A DNA stretch of 64,000 nucleotides from JALYGY01 sp963800975 (GTDB lineage: Bacteria; Actinomycetota; Rubrobacteria; Rubrobacterales; Rubrobacteraceae): positions 620,001 to 684,000 of the forward strand of contig CAWDDB010000014.1 in NCBI GenBank assembly GCA_963800975.1, given 5' to 3'. Each line of letters opens with the position of its first letter. Positions within the stretch are counted from its first letter, which is position 1. Both the position numbers and the translations under genes were made by a program. Of the stretch, positions 16,372 to 24,465 are shown in pieces. A model generated the notes under the pieces. It was not told the origin of the DNA, made no database searches, and saw only the letters and a program-made list of their open reading frames with translations.

Positions 16372-16644
16372 TTACTTTATCGAACCTTTGAGCGCGTTCC
16401 CGGCGGTGAACTTGGGCACCTTGGACGCGGGGATGTTGATCCTCTGCTTGGTCTGCGGGTTTATACCCTGCCTGGCATCGCGCTTCTGGACGTAGAACTT
16501 GCCGAAGCCGGTGATCTGGACCTGGTTGCCCTTCTTGAGCTCCGACTCCACCACGTTGGTGAAGGCGTCGAAGTACTTCTGGGCCTCGCCCTTCGAGCCG
16601 TTTGCCTCGTCGGCGATCTTCTCGATCAGCTCCGTTTTGTTCAT
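16372..16644 (-). CDS. hup: HU-family DNA-binding protein
   Basis: A 90-residue histone-like protein that binds and bends DNA in the nucleoid. The classic HU pattern is complete: MNKTELIEKIADE, the GFGKFYVQKRDARQGINPQT arm region and the IPASKVPKFTAGNALK C-terminus. It lacks the long Lys/Ala-rich tail of many actinobacterial HupB proteins. A strong ribosome binding site (GGGAGG) precedes the ATG, and the gene has its own promoter and terminator, as expected for an abundant protein. Confidence 0.97.
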   Translation of the reverse strand: MNKTELIEKIADEANGSKGEAQKYFDAFTNVVESELKKGNQVQITGFGKFYVQKRDARQGINPQTKQRINIPASKVPKFTAGNALKGSIK

Positions 16645-16699
16645 CGTCTACTTAACCTCCCTTTACCGCTTGCACTCCTCTCCCCCCATGATCCGAGGG

Positions 16700-16728
16700 A
16701 ATATACCAGAGACGTGCTGACGCCTCAA
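16700..16728 (-). promoter_or_regulatory. Promoter of hup
   Basis: On the minus strand, TTGAGG, a 17-bp spacer and TATATT form a good SigA promoter. The -35 hexamer overlaps the pyrE stop codon at 16725-16727, so hup transcription starts in the short gap behind pyrE. Confidence 0.65.
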
Positions 16729-17252
16729 TCCTTTTTTCCTACCCGTATTTCCTCTATGCTAAGCAGAGCCTGGAAGGGGAATCTGCCCAATGTTGTTGCC
16801 GAATCCTCCCGCCGGTCGAGCACCGCGAGGATCGTGGCGACCTCGGCCCCGGCCCTCTCGAGGCCCTCGGCGGCGCGCAGGGCTTGTGTGCCCGTTGTTA
16901 CAACGTCCTCGATAAGGGCGACCCGCTCGCCGCGCCGCAGGGCTCCCTCCACGTCCCGCCCGGCGGAGCTGCCGTGGTCCTTTGCGGTCTTTCGCACGAT
17001 AACGTAGGGGATCCCGGTGACGAGGGCCGTCGCCACAACCAGCGGAACGGCCCCGAGCTCGACGCCGGCCAGGCGCGCTACGCCGCCCGGCACCCTCTCG
17101 GAGAGGGCCGATGCCAGATCTCGCAGCAGCGCGGGGTCGGTGGAGAAGAGGTATTTGTCCACGTAGAAGCTGCTGCGTTTCCCGCTGGAGAGCACGAAAT
17201 CGCCCTCGAGCAGCGCCGCCTCGCGCACGCGCGGGGCCAGGTCACCGAGCAC
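16725..17252 (-). CDS. pyrE: Orotate phosphoribosyltransferase
   Basis: A 175-residue OPRTase that joins orotate and PRPP to give OMP, the substrate of the nearby pyrF product. The PRPP-binding signature reads VALIEDVVTTGTQ near residue 110. The flexible-loop region YVIVRKTAKDHGSS and the N-terminal LSSGKRSSFYVDKYLF are also typical. The start overlaps the end of the upstream 102-residue protein by 11 bp, suggesting coupled translation. Confidence 0.94.
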   Translation of the reverse strand: MLGDLAPRVREAALLEGDFVLSSGKRSSFYVDKYLFSTDPALLRDLASALSERVPGGVARLAGVELGAVPLVVATALVTGIPYVIVRKTAKDHGSSAGRDVEGALRRGERVALIEDVVTTGTQALRAAEGLERAGAEVATILAVLDRREDSATTLGRFPFQALLSIEEIRVGKKD

Positions 17253-17550
17253 CGGACTCGCGCTCCCGGCGCTCCATATCCTCGAGCGCTTCGTCGAAAG
17301 GCCCGAGCTCGAGTCCCTCGACGATCTCGCCTATCTCCCTGGACTCCGTGTCGGCGGCGCCGAGCTCGGCCTCGATGCCCGAGTTGATCTCCTTCAGGAG
17401 CTCTACGGCCTTGTCGAGCTCGGCGACCAGCGCCTCGTCGGGAACGTCGTCCAGGGTGTCGGCGAGCCTCTCCAGCTCCCCGACCTTCGCCTCGAGACGC
17501 TCGAGGTCCGGCGTCGCCCCACGATCCTCCATCGGTTCCGGACTATACAC
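17242..17550 (-). CDS. Hypothetical helical protein upstream of pyrE
   Basis: A 102-residue, strongly acidic, predicted all-helical protein with Leu/Glu heptad character (DLERLEAKVGELERLADTL). The length and pattern loosely recall the exodeoxyribonuclease VII small subunit (XseB), but its diagnostic motifs are not clear and no xseA is nearby. I therefore leave the function open. It overlaps pyrE by 11 bp and is probably translated with it. A second ATG six codons in is possible. Confidence 0.6.
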   Translation of the reverse strand: MYSPEPMEDRGATPDLERLEAKVGELERLADTLDDVPDEALVAELDKAVELLKEINSGIEAELGAADTESREIGEIVEGLELGPFDEALEDMERRERESGAR

Positions 17551-17598
17551 GAAACCGCCAAGCCCATCGCGGTTCGGGCGAAGGAAGCGAGCCGGGCA

Positions 17599-17859
17599 TT
17601 ACCTGGTCACCCGCTCAATGGCCTTCATCAGATCCTTGACCATCTCCTCCGAAGCCCCGTCCCGATCGGCACGCTCCTCGACGAAATCCTTGAGGAGCAC
17701 GTTGTTTATCCGCTTGATGGCCGAGAATATCGCGTTGGTCTGCTGGACGAGCTCGGCGTAGGTGACGTCCCCGCCCTCGACCATCTTGGAGACCCCGCGC
17801 ACGTGCCCCTCCACGCTCTTGAGTCGCCGGATTACCTCGTTCTTGTTCTCCCGCTGCAA
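17599..17859 (-). CDS. CsoR/FrmR-family (DUF156) protein lacking metal ligands
   Basis: An 86-residue all-helical protein of the CsoR/RcnR/FrmR family, small DNA-binding repressors that normally sense copper, nickel or aldehydes. It has the family opening RRLKSVEGHVRGVSKMVE and the AIKRINNVLLKDFVEE helix. The cysteine that normally follows the first helix (DRYC in CsoR) is replaced in VTYAELVQQ. The later His and Cys ligands are replaced in LLKDFVEER. No cysteine or ligand histidine remains, so any sensing must differ. It lies 6 bp from murE and is likely co-transcribed with it. Confidence 0.8.
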   Translation of the reverse strand: MQRENKNEVIRRLKSVEGHVRGVSKMVEGGDVTYAELVQQTNAIFSAIKRINNVLLKDFVEERADRDGASEEMVKDLMKAIERVTR

Positions 17860-17865
17860 CCGCCT

Positions 17866-19335
17866 CTAACCCTCCCCCCGATCCAGTTCCTCCAACAGCT
17901 CCCCGACCACCGTGGCGTCGTGGAAGGGCAGATCCCCCCACGGCAGGTGCTGAACCCTCTCGTGCCCCTTGCCCGCCACGACCACGATGTCCCCCTCGCG
18001 CGCCGCCAGGAGGGCGCGCTGGATCGCCTCCCTCCTGTCGAGCAGGACCTCTGTCCGCGTGGGGTCGGACCCCGCGGCTATCTCCCCGGCAATAACGGCA
18101 GGGTCCTCCGCGTAGGCGTCGTCGGTGGTTACGATGCTGAGGTCCGCGAGCCTGGCGGCCACGCGGCCCATCTTGGGACGCTTGTCCCCGTCCCTCTCCC
18201 CCGCCGCGCCGAAGACGCAGATCACGCGCCCCCCCTTCCGGCTGCCGTTCTCGACCAGCCCACGCGCCACAGCGAGAACCGCCTCGAGGCCAACGTCCGT
18301 GTGGGCGTAGTCAACTATGACCTCGAACCCTTCCCCTCCGGCCACGACCTCGAAGCGGCCTGGCACCTGGCCCATCTCCCGGACGGCACCTACCACGTCC
18401 TCCCTTTCGACCCCCGCCTCCAGCGCGAGCGAGACGGCACCGGCGACGTTGAGCACGTTGTATGGTCCGAGCAGCGGGGTCTCGAGCGCCAGGTCGCCGT
18501 TCGGGCCGTGCAGCACGAAGGACGTCCAGTCGCGGGTCCCCTCGACCCTGCCGACGCGGTAGTCGGCGTCGCCGGCGACCCCAAAAGACTTGACGCCAGC
18601 GACCTCCGCGATCAGACGGCGCCCCCACGTATCATCCGAGTTGGCAAGCTTTGCCCCCTCGGCCCACAGAAACAGCTCGCGTTTGGCCTCGTAGTACGCC
18701 TGCATGGACCCGTGCAGGTCGAGGTGGTCGCGGGTGAGGTTGGTGAAAAGCGCGCCCTCGAACCGCGTCCCCTGTACCCGTCGCAGCTCTATCCCGTGCG
18801 AGGAGACCTCCATGGCGACCCGGCGGACGCCGGCCTCGAGCATCGCGGCCAGGGTCTCCTGCACCTCGACGGCCTCGGGCGTGGTGCGAACGGCCAGCTC
18901 GTGCTCCCCGCCCGAGACCGTCTCCACGGTCGTCATGAGCCCGCACGTCCCCTCGCCGTAAGCGCCCGCGAGGATAGAGTGGAGCGCGTAGGCCGTGGTC
19001 GTCTTGCCGTTGGTTCCTGTGATCCCGTAGACCTGCATGTCCCGCGAAGGGTGGCCGAAGACGGCGCAGGAGAGGGCCGCGAGGGCGACCCGCGCGTCCG
19101 GTACGACGGCGGTCGGCGCCCCGGCCACCTCGCGCTCGGCGACGACGAGCGAGGCGCCGCGGCTCAGAGCGTCGGGCGCGAACTCGGCCCCATCGCGCTT
19201 GAAGCCTGGGACCGCGACGAACGCGAAACCGGGCCCCACGCGACGCGAGTCGTATGCGACGCCCCTCGCCCCTTGCACGCCGGGCGGGATCTGCGTGCCG
19301 AGAACCCGCGCAAGCTCTGCCCGGTCAAGGATCAC
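17866..19335 (-). CDS. murE: UDP-MurNAc-tripeptide synthetase MurE
   Basis: A 489-residue Mur ligase that adds the third amino acid to UDP-MurNAc-L-Ala-D-Glu in the cytoplasm. The ATP-binding motif GITGTNGKTTT is near residue 104. FTNLTRDHLDLHGSMQAYYEAK contains the carbamylated-lysine region, and GRFEVV and VDYAHT mark the later domains. The specificity loop reads TTDDAYAEDP, where meso-diaminopimelate enzymes have DNPR. The missing Arg fits an L-Lys enzyme, in line with the Lys-containing peptidoglycan reported for Rubrobacter. murF, mraY and other division/cell-wall genes are not adjacent. Confidence 0.93.
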   Translation of the reverse strand: MILDRAELARVLGTQIPPGVQGARGVAYDSRRVGPGFAFVAVPGFKRDGAEFAPDALSRGASLVVAEREVAGAPTAVVPDARVALAALSCAVFGHPSRDMQVYGITGTNGKTTTAYALHSILAGAYGEGTCGLMTTVETVSGGEHELAVRTTPEAVEVQETLAAMLEAGVRRVAMEVSSHGIELRRVQGTRFEGALFTNLTRDHLDLHGSMQAYYEAKRELFLWAEGAKLANSDDTWGRRLIAEVAGVKSFGVAGDADYRVGRVEGTRDWTSFVLHGPNGDLALETPLLGPYNVLNVAGAVSLALEAGVEREDVVGAVREMGQVPGRFEVVAGGEGFEVIVDYAHTDVGLEAVLAVARGLVENGSRKGGRVICVFGAAGERDGDKRPKMGRVAARLADLSIVTTDDAYAEDPAVIAGEIAAGSDPTRTEVLLDRREAIQRALLAAREGDIVVVAGKGHERVQHLPWGDLPFHDATVVGELLEELDRGEG

Positions 19336-19414
19336 GGCCCGTAGTTTAGCAAGGCCTCCGCAAGGCCTGTGAAACGGTCCCGAAACACCCGCTCCCGATT
19401 ACTAGATGGAGGAT

Positions 19415-19481
19415 CGGGTAAAAGAAAATACACAAAATAGGCGAAAATAACCATGACTACACATATGTGGTGTGCTAGTCT
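19415..19481 (+). promoter_or_regulatory. AT-rich promoter region of sigA with CACATATGTG palindrome
   Basis: An A-rich tract (about 19417-19452) stands out in this GC-rich DNA and resembles an UP element. It is followed by ATGACT (19453-19458), a 17-bp spacer and TAGTCT (19476-19481), a candidate promoter. A perfect 10-bp palindrome, CACATATGTG (19460-19469), fills much of the spacer and could be an operator. The murE start lies on the other side of the region. Confidence 0.45.
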
Positions 19482-19573
19482 ACGCCCGTCAATTTCACGA
19501 CAATTTCACAAACGCGGGCCGATCGCGGTATCAACAAACGGCGGCGAAGAGCCACGGTCACGAGAGGAGATCA

Positions 19574-20668
19574 ATGGCGGCCGAAAACTCCATGTTGCTG
19601 ACGGAGCGCACTGACGAACTTCTTACCCGGGGACGAAGTCAGGGCTTTATCAGTACGGAGGAGGTCGCCGACCTCGTACAGGAGGGGGATCTCTCGGCGG
19701 CCGAGATCGAGGAGTTCTACGCCACTCTGGAAGAAGAAGAGATCTCGCTCGTCGAGGGCGAGACCCAGGAGGCCCCGAAGGAGGCGGCCCCGGCCGTCAG
19801 GGTGCACGAGGCGCCGGCGATCCAGATCGCCCACGCCGTCGCGACGGGCGACTCCATCAGGATGTACCTGGCGGAGATAGGCCGGGTACGGCTTCTCACC
19901 CACGCGGACGAGATCAGGCTGGCCAAAGGCATCGCCCGCGGCGACAAGGGCTGCAAGGACAAGCTCGTCGAGGCGAACCTGAGGCTCGTCGTCTCCATAG
20001 CCAAGAAGTACCGCAACCGCGGGGTGTCGTTTCTAGACCTGATCCAGGAGGGCAACCTCGGCCTGATCCGGGCCGCGGAGAAGTTCGACTACAACAAGGG
20101 CTTCAAGTTCTCGACCTACGCCACCTGGTGGATCCGCCAGGCCATAACGCGGGCCATAGCGGACAAGGGGCGCACCATCCGCATCCCGGTCCACATGGTC
20201 GAGAAGGTCAACAAATTCCACCGCACGCACCGCCGCATGGTGCAGTTCCTCGGACGCGAGCCCTCCGACGAGGAGATCGCGCGCGAGCTGAGGGTGACGG
20301 TGGAGGAGATCCTGAGGCTGCAGGAGATCAGCCAGCGGTCGATCAGCCTCGAGACGCCGGTCGGCGACGACGACTCTTCCGAGCTGGGGGACTTCCTCGA
20401 AGACGCCGCCTCGGTAACGCCGACGGACGCCGTCTCCGAGTCTTTGCTCAAGCTGCACCTGCGGGAGGCGCTGGACGAGCTGCCGGAGCGGGAGCGCCAG
20501 ATCATCGAGCTGCGGTTCGGGATGAAGGACGACAGGCCCCGCACCCTCGAGGAGGTCGGGCGCGAGTTCGACATCACGCGCGAGAGGGTGCGCCAGATCC
20601 AGATGAAGACCCTGAACCTGCTGCGGGAGCAGCGCCGCACCCAGAACCTGCGCGAGTACCTGCGCTGA
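19574..20668 (+). CDS. sigA: RNA polymerase primary sigma factor SigA/RpoD
   Basis: A 364-residue group 1 sigma factor that directs RNA polymerase to housekeeping promoters. Region 1.2 is DSIRMYLAEIGRVRLLT. Region 2 includes NLRLVVSIAKKYRNRG, DLIQEGNLGLIRAAEKFDY and FSTYATWWIRQAITRAI. Region 3 follows, and region 4 contains TLEEVGREFDITRERVRQIQ. Region 1.1 is short and acidic. The ATG at 19574 has a strong GAGAGGAG ribosome binding site. The frame is open upstream, but that part is untranslated leader. Confidence 0.96.
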   Translation: MAAENSMLLTERTDELLTRGRSQGFISTEEVADLVQEGDLSAAEIEEFYATLEEEEISLVEGETQEAPKEAAPAVRVHEAPAIQIAHAVATGDSIRMYLAEIGRVRLLTHADEIRLAKGIARGDKGCKDKLVEANLRLVVSIAKKYRNRGVSFLDLIQEGNLGLIRAAEKFDYNKGFKFSTYATWWIRQAITRAIADKGRTIRIPVHMVEKVNKFHRTHRRMVQFLGREPSDEEIARELRVTVEEILRLQEISQRSISLETPVGDDDSSELGDFLEDAASVTPTDAVSESLLKLHLREALDELPERERQIIELRFGMKDDRPRTLEEVGREFDITRERVRQIQMKTLNLLREQRRTQNLREYLR

Positions 20669-20773
20669 GCTTCTCGCGATGCGAACCGCCGTATCCGGCT
20701 TTGCTTTATAGACCCTTCTCGGGCACGCTCCCGTTCCGGGAATCGACGCGTAAAGCCGGGTAGACTAACCGTC

Positions 20774-21556
20774 ATGAGCGCTTCCAAGGAGGTTCACGAG
20801 TTCGCCTGCGACGTCGCCCGCCGGGCCGGCGAGCTGCAGATGTCGCGCTACGAGCGCCCGGGCGAGATCCGCGAGAAAGCCCCGAAGGACATGGTCACCG
20901 AGGTCGACCTCCTGTGCGAGGATCTGATGGTGGACGCCATCTCCGGCCGCTACCCGGAGGACGCGATCCTCTCCGAGGAACGCGGCGGCGAGGTCTCCGA
21001 GGCCGGCCGCACCTGGTTGCTCGACCCGGTGGACGGCACGGCCAACTTCATGAAGGCCAACCCCATGTTCTGCGCGTGCGTCACGGTCATAGAGGCGGGC
21101 GTCGTGACCCACGCCGCGGTCGCGGCGCCCCGCCTCGGGGACCTGTACCACGCCCGCAGGGGCGGCGGCGCTTTCCGCGAGACCGACGGTCGCAATTACC
21201 CGCTGCACGTCAGCGACGCCGCGTCACTGGAATACGCCGTGGTCGGCGCGGATCTCTCGATACACGGCGGGAAGCCGCAGGATCCGGGCGTGCAGCAGAT
21301 CCTGTTCGACTCCTGGCAGCTGCGCGCCCTCGGCAGCGCGGGCATCAGGGGGGCCTGGCTCGCCTCCGGCTACCTCGACGTCTCCCTGGGCACCCGCAAC
21401 ACGGCCTGGGACTACGCCCCGACGGTTCTCCTCGTCTCGGAAGCCGGAGGCAGGGCCACGGACCTGGACGGCAGCGCCTGGACTCTCGCCTCCGAAGGGC
21501 TTGTAGCAACCAACGGCCGCCTGCACCCGGAGATCCTGGAGGTGCTGAACCGTTAG
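20774..21556 (+). CDS. Inositol monophosphatase family protein
   Basis: A 260-residue lithium-sensitive-type phosphatase. The metal motifs are DPVDGTANF near residue 83 (family DPxDGTxNF) and WDYAPTVLLVSEAGG near 211, with an earlier Glu in the SEERGGE segment. Likely substrates are inositol-1-phosphate or histidinol phosphate, or 3'-phosphoadenylates; sequence alone does not decide. The DGTANF variant (Ala for Thr) is mild. The gene is monocistronic between sigA and the convergent FGE gene, only 28 bp from the latter's stop. Confidence 0.88.
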   Translation: MSASKEVHEFACDVARRAGELQMSRYERPGEIREKAPKDMVTEVDLLCEDLMVDAISGRYPEDAILSEERGGEVSEAGRTWLLDPVDGTANFMKANPMFCACVTVIEAGVVTHAAVAAPRLGDLYHARRGGGAFRETDGRNYPLHVSDAASLEYAVVGADLSIHGGKPQDPGVQQILFDSWQLRALGSAGIRGAWLASGYLDVSLGTRNTAWDYAPTVLLVSEAGGRATDLDGSAWTLASEGLVATNGRLHPEILEVLNR

Positions 21557-21584
21557 CGTGCCCGGGCCGCCGGCCCTCGGTACC

Positions 21585-22511
21585 TCAGCTCGGTCGCACG
21601 GCGCAGCGAAAACCAACGTGAGAGGTGGAGGTGTCCACGGACTGGCCCTGGCGCGCCGCCGGCCGGTATCGCAAGCAGTAGTTCGGCCCACACAGGTGAG
21701 AGCCGCCCTTCACCACCCTTCGCGCCGCGCGCTCGTCCGGTTGGTCCGGGAGGCAGCAAGGCTTCCTGTTGTCTTCGAGGTAGCGAGGCGCGCAGGGGGG
21801 ATCCGCGGTCCATTCCCACACGTTGCCAGCCACGTCGTGTAGCCCGTAGCCGTTCGGAGGAAAAGCACCGACGGGTGAGGTACCTCCGTACCCGTCGAAC
21901 TCGAGGTCTTGCCAGGGGAAGCAACCTTGCCAGGTGTTCGCCATCAGCTCACCGTCTGGGGCGAACTCGTCCCCCCAGGCGTAGGTGGCGCCCTCGAGCC
22001 CGCCACGCGCTGCGAACTCCCATTCGGCCTCCGTTGGCAATTCCTTGCCGGACCAGGCGGCGTAGGCCAGGGCGTCCTCGAAGACGACGTGCACCACCGG
22101 GTGCTGTTCTCTCTCACCCAGGTTGCTGCCCGGACCCTCGGGATGGCGCCAGTTAGCGCCGGGCACGTAGGCCCACCAGGCGAGTTGGTCGTGCAGGCTT
22201 ACGGGGCCGCGCGTCCTCCTGAACACCGCCGAACCGGGCGCCACAAGAGAGGGGTCCGCATCGGGGTAGACGATCGGGTCCGGTGGTCGCTCTGCGACGG
22301 TGACGTAGCCGGTGCTATCCACGAAACGCCCGAACTCGGCGTTGGTCACCGGGTGCCGGTCTATCCAGAAATCCTCCACGGTCTGCCGGCGGACGGGGCG
22401 CTCCTCGGGGTAGAAACCGTTCGAGCCCATCGAGAAGGTACCGCCGGGTATGCGGACCATGCCTTCATGGCCCGCAGCGCTTCCTTGGCCCTTCACGGTT
22501 TTCGAGGACAT
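21585..22511 (-). CDS. Formylglycine-generating enzyme (sulfatase maturase)
   Basis: A 308-residue FGE/SUMF1-domain protein that oxidises the active-site cysteine of sulfatases to formylglycine. The FGE pattern is complete: MVRIPGGTFSMGS, ELPTEAEWEFAARGG, GYGLHDVAGNVWEWT and the catalytic segment GSHLCGPNYCLRYRP with its two cysteines. It starts 4 bp after the stop of the sulfatase gene, so the pair is co-transcribed and the neighbour is its evident substrate. It is the last gene of the minus-strand catabolic operon. Confidence 0.95.
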   Translation of the reverse strand: MSSKTVKGQGSAAGHEGMVRIPGGTFSMGSNGFYPEERPVRRQTVEDFWIDRHPVTNAEFGRFVDSTGYVTVAERPPDPIVYPDADPSLVAPGSAVFRRTRGPVSLHDQLAWWAYVPGANWRHPEGPGSNLGEREQHPVVHVVFEDALAYAAWSGKELPTEAEWEFAARGGLEGATYAWGDEFAPDGELMANTWQGCFPWQDLEFDGYGGTSPVGAFPPNGYGLHDVAGNVWEWTADPPCAPRYLEDNRKPCCLPDQPDERAARRVVKGGSHLCGPNYCLRYRPAARQGQSVDTSTSHVGFRCAVRPS

Positions 22512-22515
22512 CGGG

Positions 22516-23883
22516 CTACGGCGGCGCTCCGGTTTTCGGAACGAAGTCGATCGGGGAGCCGGCAGGGATCAGCTGTTCCCTGCCGGCGCTCTCCTCGAAC
22601 TCGCGGACGATGCGGCGCGCGTGCTGCATCACCCACCAGCGCACGTACCGCTGGTTGACAGGCTCCCGCTCCTTCGGATCCTCCATAAGATGCGTGATGC
22701 GGGCGAAGCCGAGGGGCAGCTCGGGGTCGTGGAAGTGCTGCTGGCGCTTGAAGTTGATCTTGAAGTCGCGCCACTTGACGGCGTGCAGCTCCTCGTCGAG
22801 CCAGACCATGCAGCCCTCGCGGTTGGAATCCTCCTGCTCGCCCAGGAAAAAAGGGCTCTGGTCCACGCCGTCGATGACGCGGTCCTGGGGGATCTCGCAC
22901 CCGACCCACCTCAGCAACGTGGTGAACATGTCGGTGACGTGAACCATCTCGTTGCTCTCTCGCCCTGGCTCTATGCGCCCAGGCCAACGGACCATGCACG
23001 GCGTCCGGATACCACCCTCGGCCGAGCTGAAGTAGGAGCCGTCGAAAAAGCCGCCGGTGCCGCGCCCGATCAGGTGGTCCTCTGCCCCGTTGTCTCCCGC
23101 GAGTACGACGACGGTGTCGTCCGCGATACCGAGCTCGTCCAGCCGGTCGAGCAACACGCCGAAGTCGTGGTCCAACATAAGGAGGCAGTCGCCCCACTCG
23201 CCGTTGGCGCTCTTGCCCGCAAACTCGTCGCGCGGGATCATCGGGAAGTGCATAAGCGAGTGGTTGAAGTAGAGGTAGAACGGCACGTCCGCGGCGGCAC
23301 TGCGCCCGATGAAGTCGAGCGCGCGCCTCTGGTACTCGAGGTCCACGTTCTTTTTCAGGTCCAGGGTGAGCTGCTGGTCGGTAAGCGCCCGCACGCCCTC
23401 GTCCTTGTGGCCCTCGTACATGCAGGAGTACCCGTCGCGCTCCGGTTCGTAGTGGGGATCCTCGGGCCACAGACACTCGTCGTAGGTGCGGGCCGGACCG
23501 TACCACTCGTCGAAACCGTGGTCGGTCGGCCAACGTCCGTCCTCCGCCCCGATGTGCCACTTGCCGTAGCACGCCGTGGCGTAGTCCGCCTCCGAGAGGA
23601 CGTCTCCAACCGTCCGCTCCCACGCAACCAGTCCGCCCTCGTTGCCGCCAAGGGCGATCGTGTGGTTGCCCGAGCGTACGGGGTAACGCCCGGTCATGAG
23701 GGCCGAGCGGGTGGGCGTGCACTGGGGCTCGACGACGTAGTGCGACAGCCGCAGCCCCTCGGCGGCGAAGCGGTCCATTCGCTCCGTCTCGGCCCCGCGC
23801 AGGATGCCACCGCCGTAGCAGCCCAGCTCTCCCATGCCGAGGTTGTCCACGTGGAAGAAGACCACGTTGGGCTTACCGGACAA
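22516..23883 (-). CDS. Arylsulfatase-type sulfatase (formylglycine-dependent)
   Basis: A 455-residue sulfatase with a TTG start and a GGGAGG ribosome binding site 7 nt upstream. The active-site signature CTPTRSALMTGR begins at Cys55, the residue converted to formylglycine by the adjacent FGE. Metal ligands are suggested in VDNLG near residue 12, where the second Asp of the usual VDDLG is Asn, and in LAGDNGAEDH. No signal peptide is seen, so it probably acts on imported sulfate esters in the cytoplasm. The substrate is unknown. Its operon contains an oxygenase and a sulfite oxidase. Confidence 0.93.
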   Translation of the reverse strand: MSGKPNVVFFHVDNLGMGELGCYGGGILRGAETERMDRFAAEGLRLSHYVVEPQCTPTRSALMTGRYPVRSGNHTIALGGNEGGLVAWERTVGDVLSEADYATACYGKWHIGAEDGRWPTDHGFDEWYGPARTYDECLWPEDPHYEPERDGYSCMYEGHKDEGVRALTDQQLTLDLKKNVDLEYQRRALDFIGRSAAADVPFYLYFNHSLMHFPMIPRDEFAGKSANGEWGDCLLMLDHDFGVLLDRLDELGIADDTVVVLAGDNGAEDHLIGRGTGGFFDGSYFSSAEGGIRTPCMVRWPGRIEPGRESNEMVHVTDMFTTLLRWVGCEIPQDRVIDGVDQSPFFLGEQEDSNREGCMVWLDEELHAVKWRDFKINFKRQQHFHDPELPLGFARITHLMEDPKEREPVNQRYVRWWVMQHARRIVREFEESAGREQLIPAGSPIDFVPKTGAPP

Positions 23884-23955
23884 ACCGAACCTCCCTCATC
23901 GCGTACCCGCATCCCTCGCGGGCGAAGAGCCGTGCCTCGTGGTAGTCCCCGGTTC

Positions 23956-24444
23956 CTAGGGCGGCATGTGGGAGCCGATCCCGAGCTCCCTGGTGTCCAG
24001 CCGGACGTTGCGGCTCTTCAGCAGCGGCCCGTCGCCCGCGAGACTCACGGTGTCGAAGTACTTGCCGACGGCGAAGAGCTCCGTTGAGCCGCCGTCCAGG
24101 GCGGTCCTGTAGATCACCACCGAGGTGATGGCGGTCGCCTCGTCCTCCTCTTCGTTCAGCTCCACAACGTAGATGCTGGCGTGGCGCGTGAGGGGCGAGT
24201 GGTCGGAGTTGTGCTTGGGGAGCATCTCGAAGAGGCCGGCCATGCCCTCTCGGTCTTGCTCGAGCCAGACCATCTCCTTGCGGATCTCGGGGCTGTAGGC
24301 CGTGATGGTGTATTCGAACTCGGGCGCGCACAGGTCGAGCCAGCGCGCGAAATCCCCCCTGTCGAGGTAGAGACAGGAGCGGTAGATCAGCTCTCGCACC
24401 TCCCCGTCGAGGTCTCTGCCGACTCTGATCTCGGTCGTCGTCAT
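23956..24444 (-). CDS. Ring-hydroxylating oxygenase, small (beta) subunit
   Basis: A 162-residue SnoaL/NTF2-fold protein of the Rieske oxygenase beta-subunit type, a structural partner of the alpha subunit encoded 21 bp upstream. Characteristic parts are VRELIYRSCLYLDRGDFARW, the ITAYSPEIRKEM segment, HSPLTRHASIYVV and the C-terminal VGKYFDTV. It has no metal site of its own. Tight spacing with the alpha gene indicates co-translation. The segment around YSPEIRKEM is reminiscent of sulfonate monooxygenase small subunits, from memory and untested. Confidence 0.85.
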   Translation of the reverse strand: MTTTEIRVGRDLDGEVRELIYRSCLYLDRGDFARWLDLCAPEFEYTITAYSPEIRKEMVWLEQDREGMAGLFEMLPKHNSDHSPLTRHASIYVVELNEEEDEATAITSVVIYRTALDGGSTELFAVGKYFDTVSLAGDGPLLKSRNVRLDTRELGIGSHMPP

Positions 24445-24465
24445 CTCTGTGTCAGCCTCCGTTGT

